Shown in pieces: positions 26,087 through 34,402 of a stretch of DNA of 41,682 nt. Every line of letters starts with the position of its first letter. Within the stretch, counting starts at the first letter, position 1. The notes under the pieces were generated by a model. It was not told the origin of the DNA and did no database searches. It saw only the letters and a program-made list of their open reading frames with translations. Source of the DNA: Prevotellaceae bacterium (GTDB lineage Bacteria; Bacteroidota; Bacteroidia; Bacteroidales; Bacteroidaceae); contig JAJPYQ010000033.1 of the NCBI GenBank assembly GCA_021204865.1, forward strand, positions 1 to 41,682, read 5' to 3'. Position numbers and translations under genes: made by a program.

Positions 26087-26201
26087 GGTCCGTCGGACCT
26101 CTTGAAATCGGTCCGTCGGAGGCTTTGGAATCGGTCCGTCGGAGGGATTGGAGTCGGTCCGTCGGAGGCTTTGGAACTCGTCCGTCGGACATCTTGGAAT
26201 A
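26087..26201 (+). repeat. 23-bp tandem array, five units
   Basis: Five contiguous 23-bp units (26087-26109, 26110-26132, 26133-26155, 26156-26178, 26179-26201) start GGTCCGTCGGA (the last starts CGTCCGTCGGA) and continue with variants of GGCTTTGGAATC. TCCGTCGGA is a palindrome except for its centre base. The array begins 15 nt after the PBP1A stop and ends 17 nt before kdsB. A 23-bp period breaks every frame, so it is not coding. Confidence 0.85.
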
Positions 26202-26218
26202 AAACAAAGCAACGATAA

Positions 26219-27001
26219 ATGGAAAACCTTACGTTCTTAGGCATAATCCCCGCCCGATACGCAAGCACACGCTTCCCCGGCAAGCCGCTTGCCCTGCTGG
26301 GAGGCAAGCCAGTCATTCAGCACGTGTGCGAGCGTGTGGAGGGCTTGCTCGACGACTGCATAGTGGCTACTGACGACGAGCGCATCCGCCACGCCGTCAC
26401 TTCCTTCGGAGGGCGGGCAGTGATGACCAGCCCCTCGCACCGAAGCGGCACAGACCGCTGCTGGGAGGCTTACGTGAATAACGGCAAGGCCTACGACGTG
26501 GTGGTGAACATTCAGGGAGACGAGCCTTTCATCGCGGCAAGGCAGATAGAGGCGATAAAGCAGTGCTTCGGCGACCCCTCCACACAGATTGCGACACTCG
26601 TCAGGCCGTTCCACCCCGAAGACGGCATAGAGAAGCTGCTCAGCCCCAACTCCCCCAAGGTGGTGGTGGACAAGGACATGCGGGCGCTCTACTTCAGCCG
26701 CAGCGTCGTCCCCTACCTTCGGGACACGGAGCAGGCACAATGGCTCTCCCGCCACACCTTCTACAAGCACATCGGGCTGTATGCCTACCGCACGCAGACG
26801 CTCAGGGAGATAACCTCTCTGCCCCAAGGCACGCTGGAGAAAGCCGAGAGTCTGGAGCAGCTGCGATGGCTGGAGAACGGCTACGTCATTAAGGTAGGAG
26901 TGTGCGACGTGGAGACCATCGGGATAGACACGCCCGACGACCTCAAGGCAGCCAACGAACGAATTGCTCGCGCCAGCGAGCGACAAAAAGCCCCGAAATA
27001 G
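26219..27001 (+). CDS. kdsB: 3-deoxy-manno-octulosonate cytidylyltransferase
   Basis: KdsB activates Kdo with CTP to CMP-Kdo for the inner core of LPS. The 260-residue protein begins FLGIIPARYASTRFPGKPL, the nucleotide-binding signature, and has VVNIQGDEPFI, SPNSPKVVVDKDMRALYFSR, FYKHIGLYAYR and the closing IGIDTPDDLKAA. No -7 motif lies between the tandem array and the ATG, so it is probably read from the PBP1A promoter through the array. Its TAG stop directly abuts the -33 element of the next gene. Confidence 0.96.
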   Translation: MENLTFLGIIPARYASTRFPGKPLALLGGKPVIQHVCERVEGLLDDCIVATDDERIRHAVTSFGGRAVMTSPSHRSGTDRCWEAYVNNGKAYDVVVNIQGDEPFIAARQIEAIKQCFGDPSTQIATLVRPFHPEDGIEKLLSPNSPKVVVDKDMRALYFSRSVVPYLRDTEQAQWLSRHTFYKHIGLYAYRTQTLREITSLPQGTLEKAESLEQLRWLENGYVIKVGVCDVETIGIDTPDDLKAANERIARASERQKAPK

Positions 27002-27032
27002 TTGCCCATTTACAGCGTAATCGTTAACTTTG
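27002..27032 (+). promoter_or_regulatory. Promoter of the MORN-glgB operon
   Basis: TTG (27002-27004), 20-bp spacer, TAACTTTG (27025-27032). The -33 begins at the base after the kdsB stop codon. The ATG at 27057 is 24 nt beyond. Confidence 0.8.
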
Positions 27033-27056
27033 CCAACCGTCATTCCATTAGCTGTA

Positions 27057-28166
27057 ATGAGACTAAGAACCATCCTTGCCATTATCCTGACGCTGCCAGC
27101 GGTGCTGGGGGTCTCTGCGCAAGGCATAACGATAGGCTCTTACACGTTCTCCGACGGGGCGCAGTACCAAGGCGAGATGTTCCGCGGGAAGCCTTGGGGG
27201 CAAGGCACGACGAACTTCAAGAACGGAGACATCTACGTGGGCAAGTACGCCAAGGGGAAGCGTGAGGGCTACGGCACACTGCAACTGAGCAACGGCGAGA
27301 AGTACGAGGGCGACTGGCTGCAAGACCAGCAGCACGGCAACGGCACTTACTACTACAAGAACAACAACAAGTACGTGGGCCTCTGGTACAGGAACTACCA
27401 GCAGGGTCACGGCACGATGTATTACTACAACGGCCACGTCTACGACGGGGAGTGGAAGGAGAACAAGCGAGAGGGGCAAGGCACGTATACTTACACCAAC
27501 GGGGCGAAGTACGTTGGGGCGTGGCTCAACAACCAGAAGTCGGGGCAAGGGCGGTTCGACTGGCCTAACGGCGACTATTACGAGGGCGAGTGGAAGGCGA
27601 ACCAGATGAACGGGAAAGGCACTTACCACTATAGCTCGGGCGACTCGTACACTGGCGACTGGCTTAACGGCAAGCAAAGCGGAAAGGGCATCTTCGTCTC
27701 CAAGGAGGGCGACCGCTACGAGGGGGCATACCAAGACGGGGAGCGCAACGGTGACGGCATATCCACCTTCGCCAACGGTGACAAATACGCAGGGCATTAC
27801 ACTCAGGGCGAGCAGGACGGGATGGGGACATACACCTACGCCAACGGCTCCACCTACAAGGGCTTGTGGAAGAACGGCAAGCGTGACGGCAAAGGCACGT
27901 ACACCTCCTCGGAAGGGACTTACGAGGGGAACTGGAAAGACGGGCTGATGGACGGCGAGGGGACGCTGAGGATGACCGACGGCTACAAGTACAAGGGGCA
28001 GTTCAAGGACGGCCTTAAGCACGGGCACGGCATACTGGAGGACAAGGACGGCACACGCTACGAGGGGACGTTCTACAAAGACCAGAAGGACGGGGAGTTC
28101 ACCGTGCGCAAAGGCACGAAGGTCACAAAGGTGAAGTACGTCAAAGACATAGAGCAATATAACTAA
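27057..28166 (+). CDS. Exported protein of 14 MORN repeats
   Basis: After a signal peptide (LRTILAIILTLPAVLGVSAQ) the 369-residue protein is almost entirely MORN repeats: thirteen full 23-residue units of the form Y-x-G-x-W-x-x-x-x-x-x-G-x-G-T plus a partial fourteenth, ending in a short lysine-rich tail (KGTKVTKVKYVKDIEQYN). MORN repeats form an elongated beta sheet used in protein or lipid contact; the partner here is unknown. I chose the ATG at 27057 because the upstream in-frame ATG at 27030 lies on the promoter. glgB follows after 20 nt, so they are co-transcribed, but a role in glycogen metabolism would conflict with the export signal. Confidence 0.88.
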   Translation: MRLRTILAIILTLPAVLGVSAQGITIGSYTFSDGAQYQGEMFRGKPWGQGTTNFKNGDIYVGKYAKGKREGYGTLQLSNGEKYEGDWLQDQQHGNGTYYYKNNNKYVGLWYRNYQQGHGTMYYYNGHVYDGEWKENKREGQGTYTYTNGAKYVGAWLNNQKSGQGRFDWPNGDYYEGEWKANQMNGKGTYHYSSGDSYTGDWLNGKQSGKGIFVSKEGDRYEGAYQDGERNGDGISTFANGDKYAGHYTQGEQDGMGTYTYANGSTYKGLWKNGKRDGKGTYTSSEGTYEGNWKDGLMDGEGTLRMTDGYKYKGQFKDGLKHGHGILEDKDGTRYEGTFYKDQKDGEFTVRKGTKVTKVKYVKDIEQYN

Positions 28167-28186
28167 TCTCGCTGGAGGATAATACT

Positions 28187-30286
28187 ATGGAACTACAAGC
28201 GAAGGCAGCCAAAAGCAAGGCTAAGACCAAGGCTTCTGGTACTGCCAAGAAGAAGGCAGCGAAGCCCGGACATCCGCTTAAGCTCATACGCAACGATAAG
28301 TACCTCGAGGAGTTCGCCCCCGCCATCGAGGGGCGGCACCAGCACGCCCTCGACAAGATAAGCGAGCTGACGAACAAGGGGGCAACGACGCTCTCCGACT
28401 TCGCCACGGGCTACCTCTACTTCGGCGTTCACCGCACCAAGGAGGGCGACTGGGTGATAAGGGAGTGGGCGCCAAACGCCACGGCCATCTACCTCATAGG
28501 CGACTTCAACGGCTGGGAAGCCAGCAAGAAATACGCCTTCAAGCGTGTGCGCAAGACGGGCAACTGGGAGATAACGCTGCCTAAGGAAACCCTCAAGCAC
28601 GGCGACCTCTTCAAGATGAAGGTGTGCTGGGAAGGCGGAGAGGGAGAGCGCATCCCGGCGTGGGCTACCCGTGTGGTGCAGGACGAGCAGACCAAGATAT
28701 ACTGCGCACAGATATGGGACCCCGAGCAGAAGCACACGTGGAGAGTCAGGAAGTTCACGCCCAACACGCAGCCGCTGCTCATCTACGAGTGCCATGTCGG
28801 CATGGCAGAGGACGCTGAGAAGGTGGGCACTTACACCGAGTTCAAGGACAACGTCCTGCCTCGCATCGTCAAGGCTGGCTACAACTGCGTGCAGATAATG
28901 GCGATACAGGAGCACCCCTACTACGGCAGCTTCGGCTACCACGTGAGCAGCTTCTTCGCGGCGAGCAGCCGCTTCGGCACGCCCGAGGAGCTTAAGGAGC
29001 TCATCGACACAGCACACGAGCACGGCTTAGCCGTCATCATGGACATAGTGCACAGCCACGCAGTGAAGAACGAGGTGGAGGGCTTGGGCAACCTCGCCGG
29101 CGACCCCTGCCAGTACTTCTACCAAGGCGACAGAAGGGAACACCCTGCGTGGGACAGCCTCTGCTTCGACTACGGCAAGAACGAGGTGCTGCACTTCCTC
29201 CTTAGCAACTGCAAGTACTGGCTCGACGAGTACCACTTCGACGGCTTCCGCTTCGACGGTGTTACCTCAATGCTCTACCTCAGCCACGGGCTCGGCGAGA
29301 GCTTCATGGGCTATGCCGACTACTACAACGGGATGGAGGACGACAACGCCATCTGCTACCTCACCCTCGCCAACGAGCTTATCCACAGCGTCAACAGCTC
29401 CGCCATCACCATCGCCGAGGAGGTGAGCGGAATGCCGGGCTTGGCACTGCCCTTCAAGGACGGAGGCTACGGCTTCAACTACCGGATGGCGATGAACATC
29501 CCCGACTACTGGATAAAGACCATCAAGGAACTCCGTGACGAGGACTGGAAGCCGAGCAGCATGTTCTGGGAGGTGAAGAACCGCCGCTCCGACGAGAAGA
29601 CCATCTCCTACTGCGAGAGCCACGACCAGGCACTCGTGGGAGACAAGACCATCATCTTCCGCCTCATCGACGCCGACATGTACTGGCACTTCAAGAAGAC
29701 GGACGTGAACTACAACGTCGAGAGGGGCATCGCCCTGCACAAGATGATACGCCTCCTCACCGCCGCAACGATGAACGGGGGCTACCTCAACTTCATGGGC
29801 AACGAGTTCGGGCACCCCGAGTGGATAGACTTCCCCCGCGAGGGCAACGGCTGGAGCTACAAGTACGCACGAAGGCAGTGGAACCTCGTCGACAACCCCG
29901 AGCTCTGCTTCCACTACCTCTCCGACTTCGACCAGGCTATGCTCCGCACCCTCAAGCGGGTCAGAGGGATACAGCGCACGGCAGTCGTTGAGATATGGCA
30001 CAACGACGGCGACCAGATACTGGCGTTCCAAAGGGGAGACCTCCTCTTCTTCTTCAACTTCAGCCCCAACCGCAGCTACGACGGCTACGGCTTCATGGTC
30101 GAGGAGGGATCTTACGACTACGTGCTGAACACCGACGACGTGAGCTTCGGCGGCCACGGGCTTAACGAGGACGAGCTGAAGCACTTCACCATCTGGGACC
30201 GCGACCTCTCACGCTCCGGCAAGGGGTGGCTGAAGCTCTACCTGCCCGCCCGCAGCGCATGCGTCTTGCACAGAGCAAGGGAGTAG
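28187..30286 (+). CDS. glgB: 1,4-alpha-glucan branching enzyme
   Basis: GlgB makes the alpha-1,6 branches of glycogen. The 699-residue protein has a Lys/Ala-rich N-terminal stretch (1-30), an N-terminal domain and CBM48 (about 60-190, WVIREWAPNATAIYLIGDFNGW), a GH13 catalytic barrel with DGFRFDGV (nucleophile D357), IAEEVSGMP (acid/base E411) and ESHDQAL (D480), and a C-terminal all-beta domain. The sequence looks like the GH13_8 (eukaryote-like) type rather than the E. coli type, as judged from length and EEVSGMPG. CTGGAGGA lies 7 nt before the ATG. Confidence 0.94.
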   Translation: MELQAKAAKSKAKTKASGTAKKKAAKPGHPLKLIRNDKYLEEFAPAIEGRHQHALDKISELTNKGATTLSDFATGYLYFGVHRTKEGDWVIREWAPNATAIYLIGDFNGWEASKKYAFKRVRKTGNWEITLPKETLKHGDLFKMKVCWEGGEGERIPAWATRVVQDEQTKIYCAQIWDPEQKHTWRVRKFTPNTQPLLIYECHVGMAEDAEKVGTYTEFKDNVLPRIVKAGYNCVQIMAIQEHPYYGSFGYHVSSFFAASSRFGTPEELKELIDTAHEHGLAVIMDIVHSHAVKNEVEGLGNLAGDPCQYFYQGDRREHPAWDSLCFDYGKNEVLHFLLSNCKYWLDEYHFDGFRFDGVTSMLYLSHGLGESFMGYADYYNGMEDDNAICYLTLANELIHSVNSSAITIAEEVSGMPGLALPFKDGGYGFNYRMAMNIPDYWIKTIKELRDEDWKPSSMFWEVKNRRSDEKTISYCESHDQALVGDKTIIFRLIDADMYWHFKKTDVNYNVERGIALHKMIRLLTAATMNGGYLNFMGNEFGHPEWIDFPREGNGWSYKYARRQWNLVDNPELCFHYLSDFDQAMLRTLKRVRGIQRTAVVEIWHNDGDQILAFQRGDLLFFFNFSPNRSYDGYGFMVEEGSYDYVLNTDDVSFGGHGLNEDELKHFTIWDRDLSRSGKGWLKLYLPARSACVLHRARE

Positions 30287-30346
30287 AAGGAAGACACAGC
30301 AACACTTTAGTTAATACTCGGGGCATAGATGCCCATACCTACCGCA

Positions 30347-30369
30347 AGGGGCGACAACGAGCCGCCCCT
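30347..30369 (+). terminator. glgB terminator hairpin
   Basis: AGGGGCG (30347-30353) pairs with CGCCCCT (30363-30369), followed by CGCTTTTGTTGT. Confidence 0.65.
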
Positions 30370-30409
30370 CGCTTTTGTTGTCCCTCACGGTGAGGCTCCG
30401 TAACGTATA

Positions 30410-30536
30410 TATAGGAGTCGTCAAAGTACCCCTAACAAGGGCCACGACGGTCACCCTAACAAGGGCCACAACAGTCACCCTAACAAAGGCCACCTTCACG
30501 ACTCTTATACATGGACCACGAAGGGTGTTATAGAGG
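30410..30536 (+). repeat. Tandem-array element framed by inverted repeats
   Basis: TATAGGAGTCGT (30410-30421) and ACGACTCTTATA (30498-30509) are 12-bp inverted repeats with one G-U-compatible mismatch. They enclose three 24-bp units (30426-30449, 30450-30473, 30474-30497), each centred on CCCTAACAAGGGCCAC or a one-base variant. Beyond the right arm is the 18-bp module shared with 20756-20773 (30519-30536, opposite orientation). The layout is that of a small non-coding mobile element carrying a minisatellite. It sits between the convergent genes glgB and fkp; the remaining intergenic bases (30370-30409, 30537-30553) show nothing else. Confidence 0.75.
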
Positions 30537-30553
30537 GGCGACGTGGGGTGCGC

Positions 30554-33445
30554 TTAGCTGCGGCTGGTCTGCATACCAGTGCGGCTAAGGCTCATCTCCA
30601 CGAAGCGGGCGCGGGGGTTGGGGGCGTTCTCCGTGAGCGTCTTACGGATGATGGCGGCGGCGTTAGCGTCCTTGGCTATCATGTAGAGGAAGCCACCGCC
30701 CCCCGCGCCGGGCAGCTTCAGGCCAAGGCAGAGGTCGCTGACGCAGCGGATTATCGCCTCCACCTCAGGGGGATTGGTGCCAGGGTCGAGGCGCTTGTTC
30801 TGCTCCCACGTCTTCCCGACGAGGGAGGCGAGGGCGTGGAAGTCGCCTCGCATGATGGCGGCCTGCGTCTCGAGGGCGTGCTCCTTCATCTGATGGAGCA
30901 AGCGCAGCGTGGAGGTGTCGCTTAGGAACATGTTCCTTACTATTTCCGCCAATATCTGCTTGGCGGTGCGGGTGATGCCTGTGTAGTAGAGCAGGTGGCA
31001 AGGGGCGTAGACGGGGTCGGTGTAGAGCGTGTCGGGCAGCCAGCTGACGAGGGGTGTCTGGTCGAAGCCCGCGCCTGTCCTGAGGAGCTTAAGCCCGTGC
31101 AGCACGCCTCCGTACTGGTCTTGCCAGCCACCGCCCGTGGTGAGCAGCTGCTCCAGCGCGAGGGTGCGGTTGCACACGTGCGTCTTGTCCCAGCCGAGAC
31201 CGCAGAAGTCGCTCAGCGCCCCGAGGACTGTGGAGGCGAGGATGCTGCTCGTTCCCATCCCGCTGCCCGCGGGCACTGCGCTCAGCAAGGTAAGCTCGAT
31301 GCCGCAGCCGAAGTCTTGCAGCTGCTCTCTCAGCGACTTATGGTGCGCCTCGGAGAATGTGGGCGAGAAGCCTGCGAGGGCGAGGGCTGCCTTGGGTATG
31401 GAGAAGGGGCTGCCCACACGGGCGAAGTCTTGCAGCTCCTCGTATGTGGTCACCGTCTCCGCCGCCCCAAGGTCGATGCTGCGGAGGATGACCTTAGGCT
31501 CGTCGCAGCACTTGACGTATGCCTGCAAGGGCTGCTGCCCGTTCAGCTCCACGGCAAGGTTAACGACGTTGCCCCCGCTCGAGAGGCAGTAGGGCGGCGT
31601 GTCCGTCCATCCGCCTGCGATGTCGATGCGCAAGGGACTTCGGCTCCAGACTATCTGGTCGCAGTGGACGGCAAGGCGGGGACGCTGCTTCTCAGCCGTC
31701 ACGCCCGCTATCAGCCCTTGCCTAAGGAGCGAGAAGGCTCTTGCTTCTTCCTTGCTGCCGTCCTTGCCTAAGAGGCGAAGGTACTGACTGCGGAACATAT
31801 GGTCTCCGATGCGCTTCAGGAGAGGCTCGCCCTCCCCAAGCTCCTGAGGCAGAGGCAGGCCCGCCTCGACGAACTCCCTCGCCATGTCCTTGAGGTTCGT
31901 CTGGTAGAAGACGCTGTGGCGGTGGTTCTCGGCCAAGGCGGTGAGGTTCTGCTTGCGGAAGGCGAGCCGCTGGCTTTCGAGCCTGCTGATGTTGGCGTAA
32001 CAGCAGATGTCGTTAGCGCTCACCTTCTCCGCTTCCTTATATAATCTCGCTCCCTCGTCGTCGGCAGAGGGGCTCTCGCAGAGCATCCATTGAACTATGC
32101 AGCCCATCTCCTCGACGCTTCCCGCTGTGACGGGGAATAGCTTGCTCATCTGTATGTCCCCGCTTCCCTGCACGTCTTCCTGCCCTATGCGATGGCTCTC
32201 AAGCCATTGATTGGCAGGCCTGCCGAGGAATGTGGTAGAGGCATCCGCAAGGCTTCCCCTGAACTCGTCGAAGAAGCCGTATGGACGCAGGACGTAGCCC
32301 TCGTCTCCCCAAGGCACTACGTCCACGCAGGCGTTGGGAGGAAGCGAGAGCCGCCAGTCGTTGCGAGGCACGCCCGTGATGATGTTGTTGCGGCTAAGCG
32401 TCCACCCCTTGCCGATGTGGGAGTTCTCTATCCACACGTTCTGGTTGTCGTGCGTGAGCCTAAGCTCCGACACGGAGTTCTGTATGAAGATGGAGGGGTG
32501 CGGCTTAACGCCAAGGTGGTAGATGGAGCGTTGGTCTAGCACAAGGTTCTGGATGGCGACGGTGCTTGATATCATCTCCTGGTTGGTGCCGTAGTGGTAG
32601 AACTCCCCCTCAGGCAGGGGGATGACTGCGACGCTGAGCGAGGACACCTCCTCGTCCACCTGCTTGGGGCTGTCGCCAAGCGAGCAACCGAACTCCCCGT
32701 AAAGGTCGTAGTAGGCTACCTCGCCTCCCCTCAGGCTCTTCCTCATAAGCATCTCGACCGCCCTGTCGCTCAGCAGCCAGATGCCCACGTCCATCATCAA
32801 CAGATGCTCAGGCATAAGCCTGCCAAGCTCCTCAACAGAGGGCTTCTGCAACATATACTCCAAGCGTTCGGGGGCGCTGAAGTCGGACACAAAGACACCG
32901 TGCCTTGAGGCAAGTTCAGGGTTAGCCCAAATGCCGTAGCAGACTACATCGGCGAAAGGTATCTCTTGCAGCTTGCCAGCCCTGACGAACACATCGCCGC
33001 TCGCTATGAGCGTGTGCAAGCCCTCGGGGGCAAGCTCCATAATGCTCTCGTAGAGAGGCAGTTGCAGCTCAAGTAGGTTCTGCGAGAGACGCTGCCCCTT
33101 CGCCCAGCGGAAGATGGGGATGGGCGTGAGCACCTTGCCGCTGGGAGCGTAGCTTGGCAGGCGGCGGCTCTGACCCCCGGCGTGCAGGAGGATGCGCTTC
33201 TCCTTCGCAAGCCAACCCTCGAAGCTCTCGCCCTCGCCCTCCGCCTCGTGGCACGACTTAAGCAGCCACGCCGTGCCTCCGCCCGAGCCTACCTTCCTGC
33301 CCGAGGGGTCGCAGGCGCAGAAGGTTGGAGTGCAAGCGTAGCTTGCTTCAAAAAGCCCCGGAGGGGCTTCAGAGGAATAGCCGTGGGTTGGATAACCCAC
33401 GGTTGTATTGACGAGGCAAGGTGGCACAGTCAGCAGCTTCTTCAT
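30554..33445 (-). CDS. fkp: Bifunctional L-fucokinase / GDP-L-fucose pyrophosphorylase
   Basis: Fkp phosphorylates free L-fucose with ATP and joins the product to GTP, giving GDP-fucose for capsule and glycoprotein fucosylation, as shown for Bacteroides fragilis. The 963-residue protein has an N-terminal pyrophosphorylase domain (GSGGGTAWLL, LHAGGQSRRLPSY with GGQSRR at 90-95), a middle left-handed helix segment (about 320-420) and a C-terminal GHMP kinase (PAGSGMGTSS near 725-734, LPGAGGGGFLYMIAKD). Residues 13-41 (NTTVGYPTHGYSSEAPPGLF and on) are encoded by a dispersed double-hairpin repeat inserted in frame, between MKKLLTVPPCLV and FCACDPSGRKVGSGGG, which are normally close together. It is last in manC-gmd-fcl-fkp. 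Confidence 0.95.
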   Translation of the reverse strand: MKKLLTVPPCLVNTTVGYPTHGYSSEAPPGLFEASYACTPTFCACDPSGRKVGSGGGTAWLLKSCHEAEGEGESFEGWLAKEKRILLHAGGQSRRLPSYAPSGKVLTPIPIFRWAKGQRLSQNLLELQLPLYESIMELAPEGLHTLIASGDVFVRAGKLQEIPFADVVCYGIWANPELASRHGVFVSDFSAPERLEYMLQKPSVEELGRLMPEHLLMMDVGIWLLSDRAVEMLMRKSLRGGEVAYYDLYGEFGCSLGDSPKQVDEEVSSLSVAVIPLPEGEFYHYGTNQEMISSTVAIQNLVLDQRSIYHLGVKPHPSIFIQNSVSELRLTHDNQNVWIENSHIGKGWTLSRNNIITGVPRNDWRLSLPPNACVDVVPWGDEGYVLRPYGFFDEFRGSLADASTTFLGRPANQWLESHRIGQEDVQGSGDIQMSKLFPVTAGSVEEMGCIVQWMLCESPSADDEGARLYKEAEKVSANDICCYANISRLESQRLAFRKQNLTALAENHRHSVFYQTNLKDMAREFVEAGLPLPQELGEGEPLLKRIGDHMFRSQYLRLLGKDGSKEEARAFSLLRQGLIAGVTAEKQRPRLAVHCDQIVWSRSPLRIDIAGGWTDTPPYCLSSGGNVVNLAVELNGQQPLQAYVKCCDEPKVILRSIDLGAAETVTTYEELQDFARVGSPFSIPKAALALAGFSPTFSEAHHKSLREQLQDFGCGIELTLLSAVPAGSGMGTSSILASTVLGALSDFCGLGWDKTHVCNRTLALEQLLTTGGGWQDQYGGVLHGLKLLRTGAGFDQTPLVSWLPDTLYTDPVYAPCHLLYYTGITRTAKQILAEIVRNMFLSDTSTLRLLHQMKEHALETQAAIMRGDFHALASLVGKTWEQNKRLDPGTNPPEVEAIIRCVSDLCLGLKLPGAGGGGFLYMIAKDANAAAIIRKTLTENAPNPRARFVEMSLSRTGMQTSRS
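33354..33402 (-). repeat. Double-hairpin (REP-like) element inside fkp
   Basis: On the plus strand AGCCCC (33354-33359) pairs with GGGGCT (33363-33368), and CCGTGGGTT (33381-33389) pairs with AACCCACGG (33394-33402). Read on the minus strand, the order is long stem, GGCTATTCCTCTGAAG, short stem. This matches 76-136, where the corresponding bases are GGCTATCCCTCTGAAA. A further small palindrome, GCAAGC/GCTTGC, lies at 33332-33346. The element keeps the fkp frame open. Confidence 0.75.
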
Positions 33446-33457
33446 AAAGGTAAGGTG

Positions 33458-34402
33458 TTATCGCTCAGCCCTCATAGGGTTACGGAGGAAGTCCTCGTAG
33501 GCAAGGCGTATGCCCTCGTCCAGCTCTGTGCGGTAAGTCCAGCCGAGAGAGGCAGCCTTACTCACGTCGAGCAGCTTGCGGGGCGTGCCATTGGGCTTCG
33601 TTGTGTCCCATCTTATCTCGCCCTCATAGCCTACTATCTTAGCCACCTTGCCGGCCAGCTCCCTGATGCTCAGCTCCTTGCCAGTGCCTGCGTTGACGGT
33701 CTCGTTGCCGTTGTAGTTGTTCATCAGGAAGACGCAGAGGTTAGCCAAGTCGTCCACATAAAGGAACTCACGCAGGGCGCTGCCGTCGCCCCAGCAAGTC
33801 ACGAAGGGGGAGCGGCTGACCTTCGCCTCGTGGAAGCGCCTTATCAAGGCGGGCAAGACGTGGCTGTGCGTGGGGTGATAGTTGTCGTTAGGCCCGTAGA
33901 GGTTAGTGGGCATCACGGAGATAAAGTCAGTGCCGTACTGTCGGTTGAGGAACTCGCAGTACTTCAGTCCGCTTATCTTAGCCAAGGCGTAAGCCTCGTT
34001 GGTCTTCTCCAGCTCCCCCGTCAAGAGGCAGCTCTCCTTCATAGGCTGCGGGGCAAGGCGGGGATAGATGCACGAAGAGCCGAGGAACTCCAGCTTGCGG
34101 CAGCCGTTCTGCCAAGCGGAATGCACCACGTTCATCTCCAGCGTCATGTTCTCGTACAAGAAGTCAGCCAAGGCACTGCGGTTAGCCTCTATGCCTCCCA
34201 CCTTAGCGGCGGCGAGGAAGACATATTCAGGTCGCTCGCTCTCGAAGAACTCCTCCACCTCCCTTTGGCGGCAAAGGTTCAGCTCCTTATGTGTTCGGGT
34301 GATGATGTTGGTGTAGCCCTGCCTCTGCAGCTCCCTTACTATGGCGCTGCCCACCATACCACGGTGACCCGCTACGTATATCTTAGCCTCCGTCTCCATC
34401 AT
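33458..34402 (-). CDS. fcl: GDP-L-fucose synthase
   Basis: Fcl (WcaG) epimerises and reduces GDP-4-keto-6-deoxymannose to GDP-L-fucose with NADPH. The 314-residue short-chain dehydrogenase has the dinucleotide motif GHRGMVG (12-18), FLGSSCIYP with the catalytic Ser, and the Y138-x-x-x-K142 pair (YALAK). It lies 12 nt upstream of fkp and overlaps gmd by 4 nt. Confidence 0.96.
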   Translation of the reverse strand: MMETEAKIYVAGHRGMVGSAIVRELQRQGYTNIITRTHKELNLCRQREVEEFFESERPEYVFLAAAKVGGIEANRSALADFLYENMTLEMNVVHSAWQNGCRKLEFLGSSCIYPRLAPQPMKESCLLTGELEKTNEAYALAKISGLKYCEFLNRQYGTDFISVMPTNLYGPNDNYHPTHSHVLPALIRRFHEAKVSRSPFVTCWGDGSALREFLYVDDLANLCVFLMNNYNGNETVNAGTGKELSIRELAGKVAKIVGYEGEIRWDTTKPNGTPRKLLDVSKAASLGWTYRTELDEGIRLAYEDFLRNPMRAER

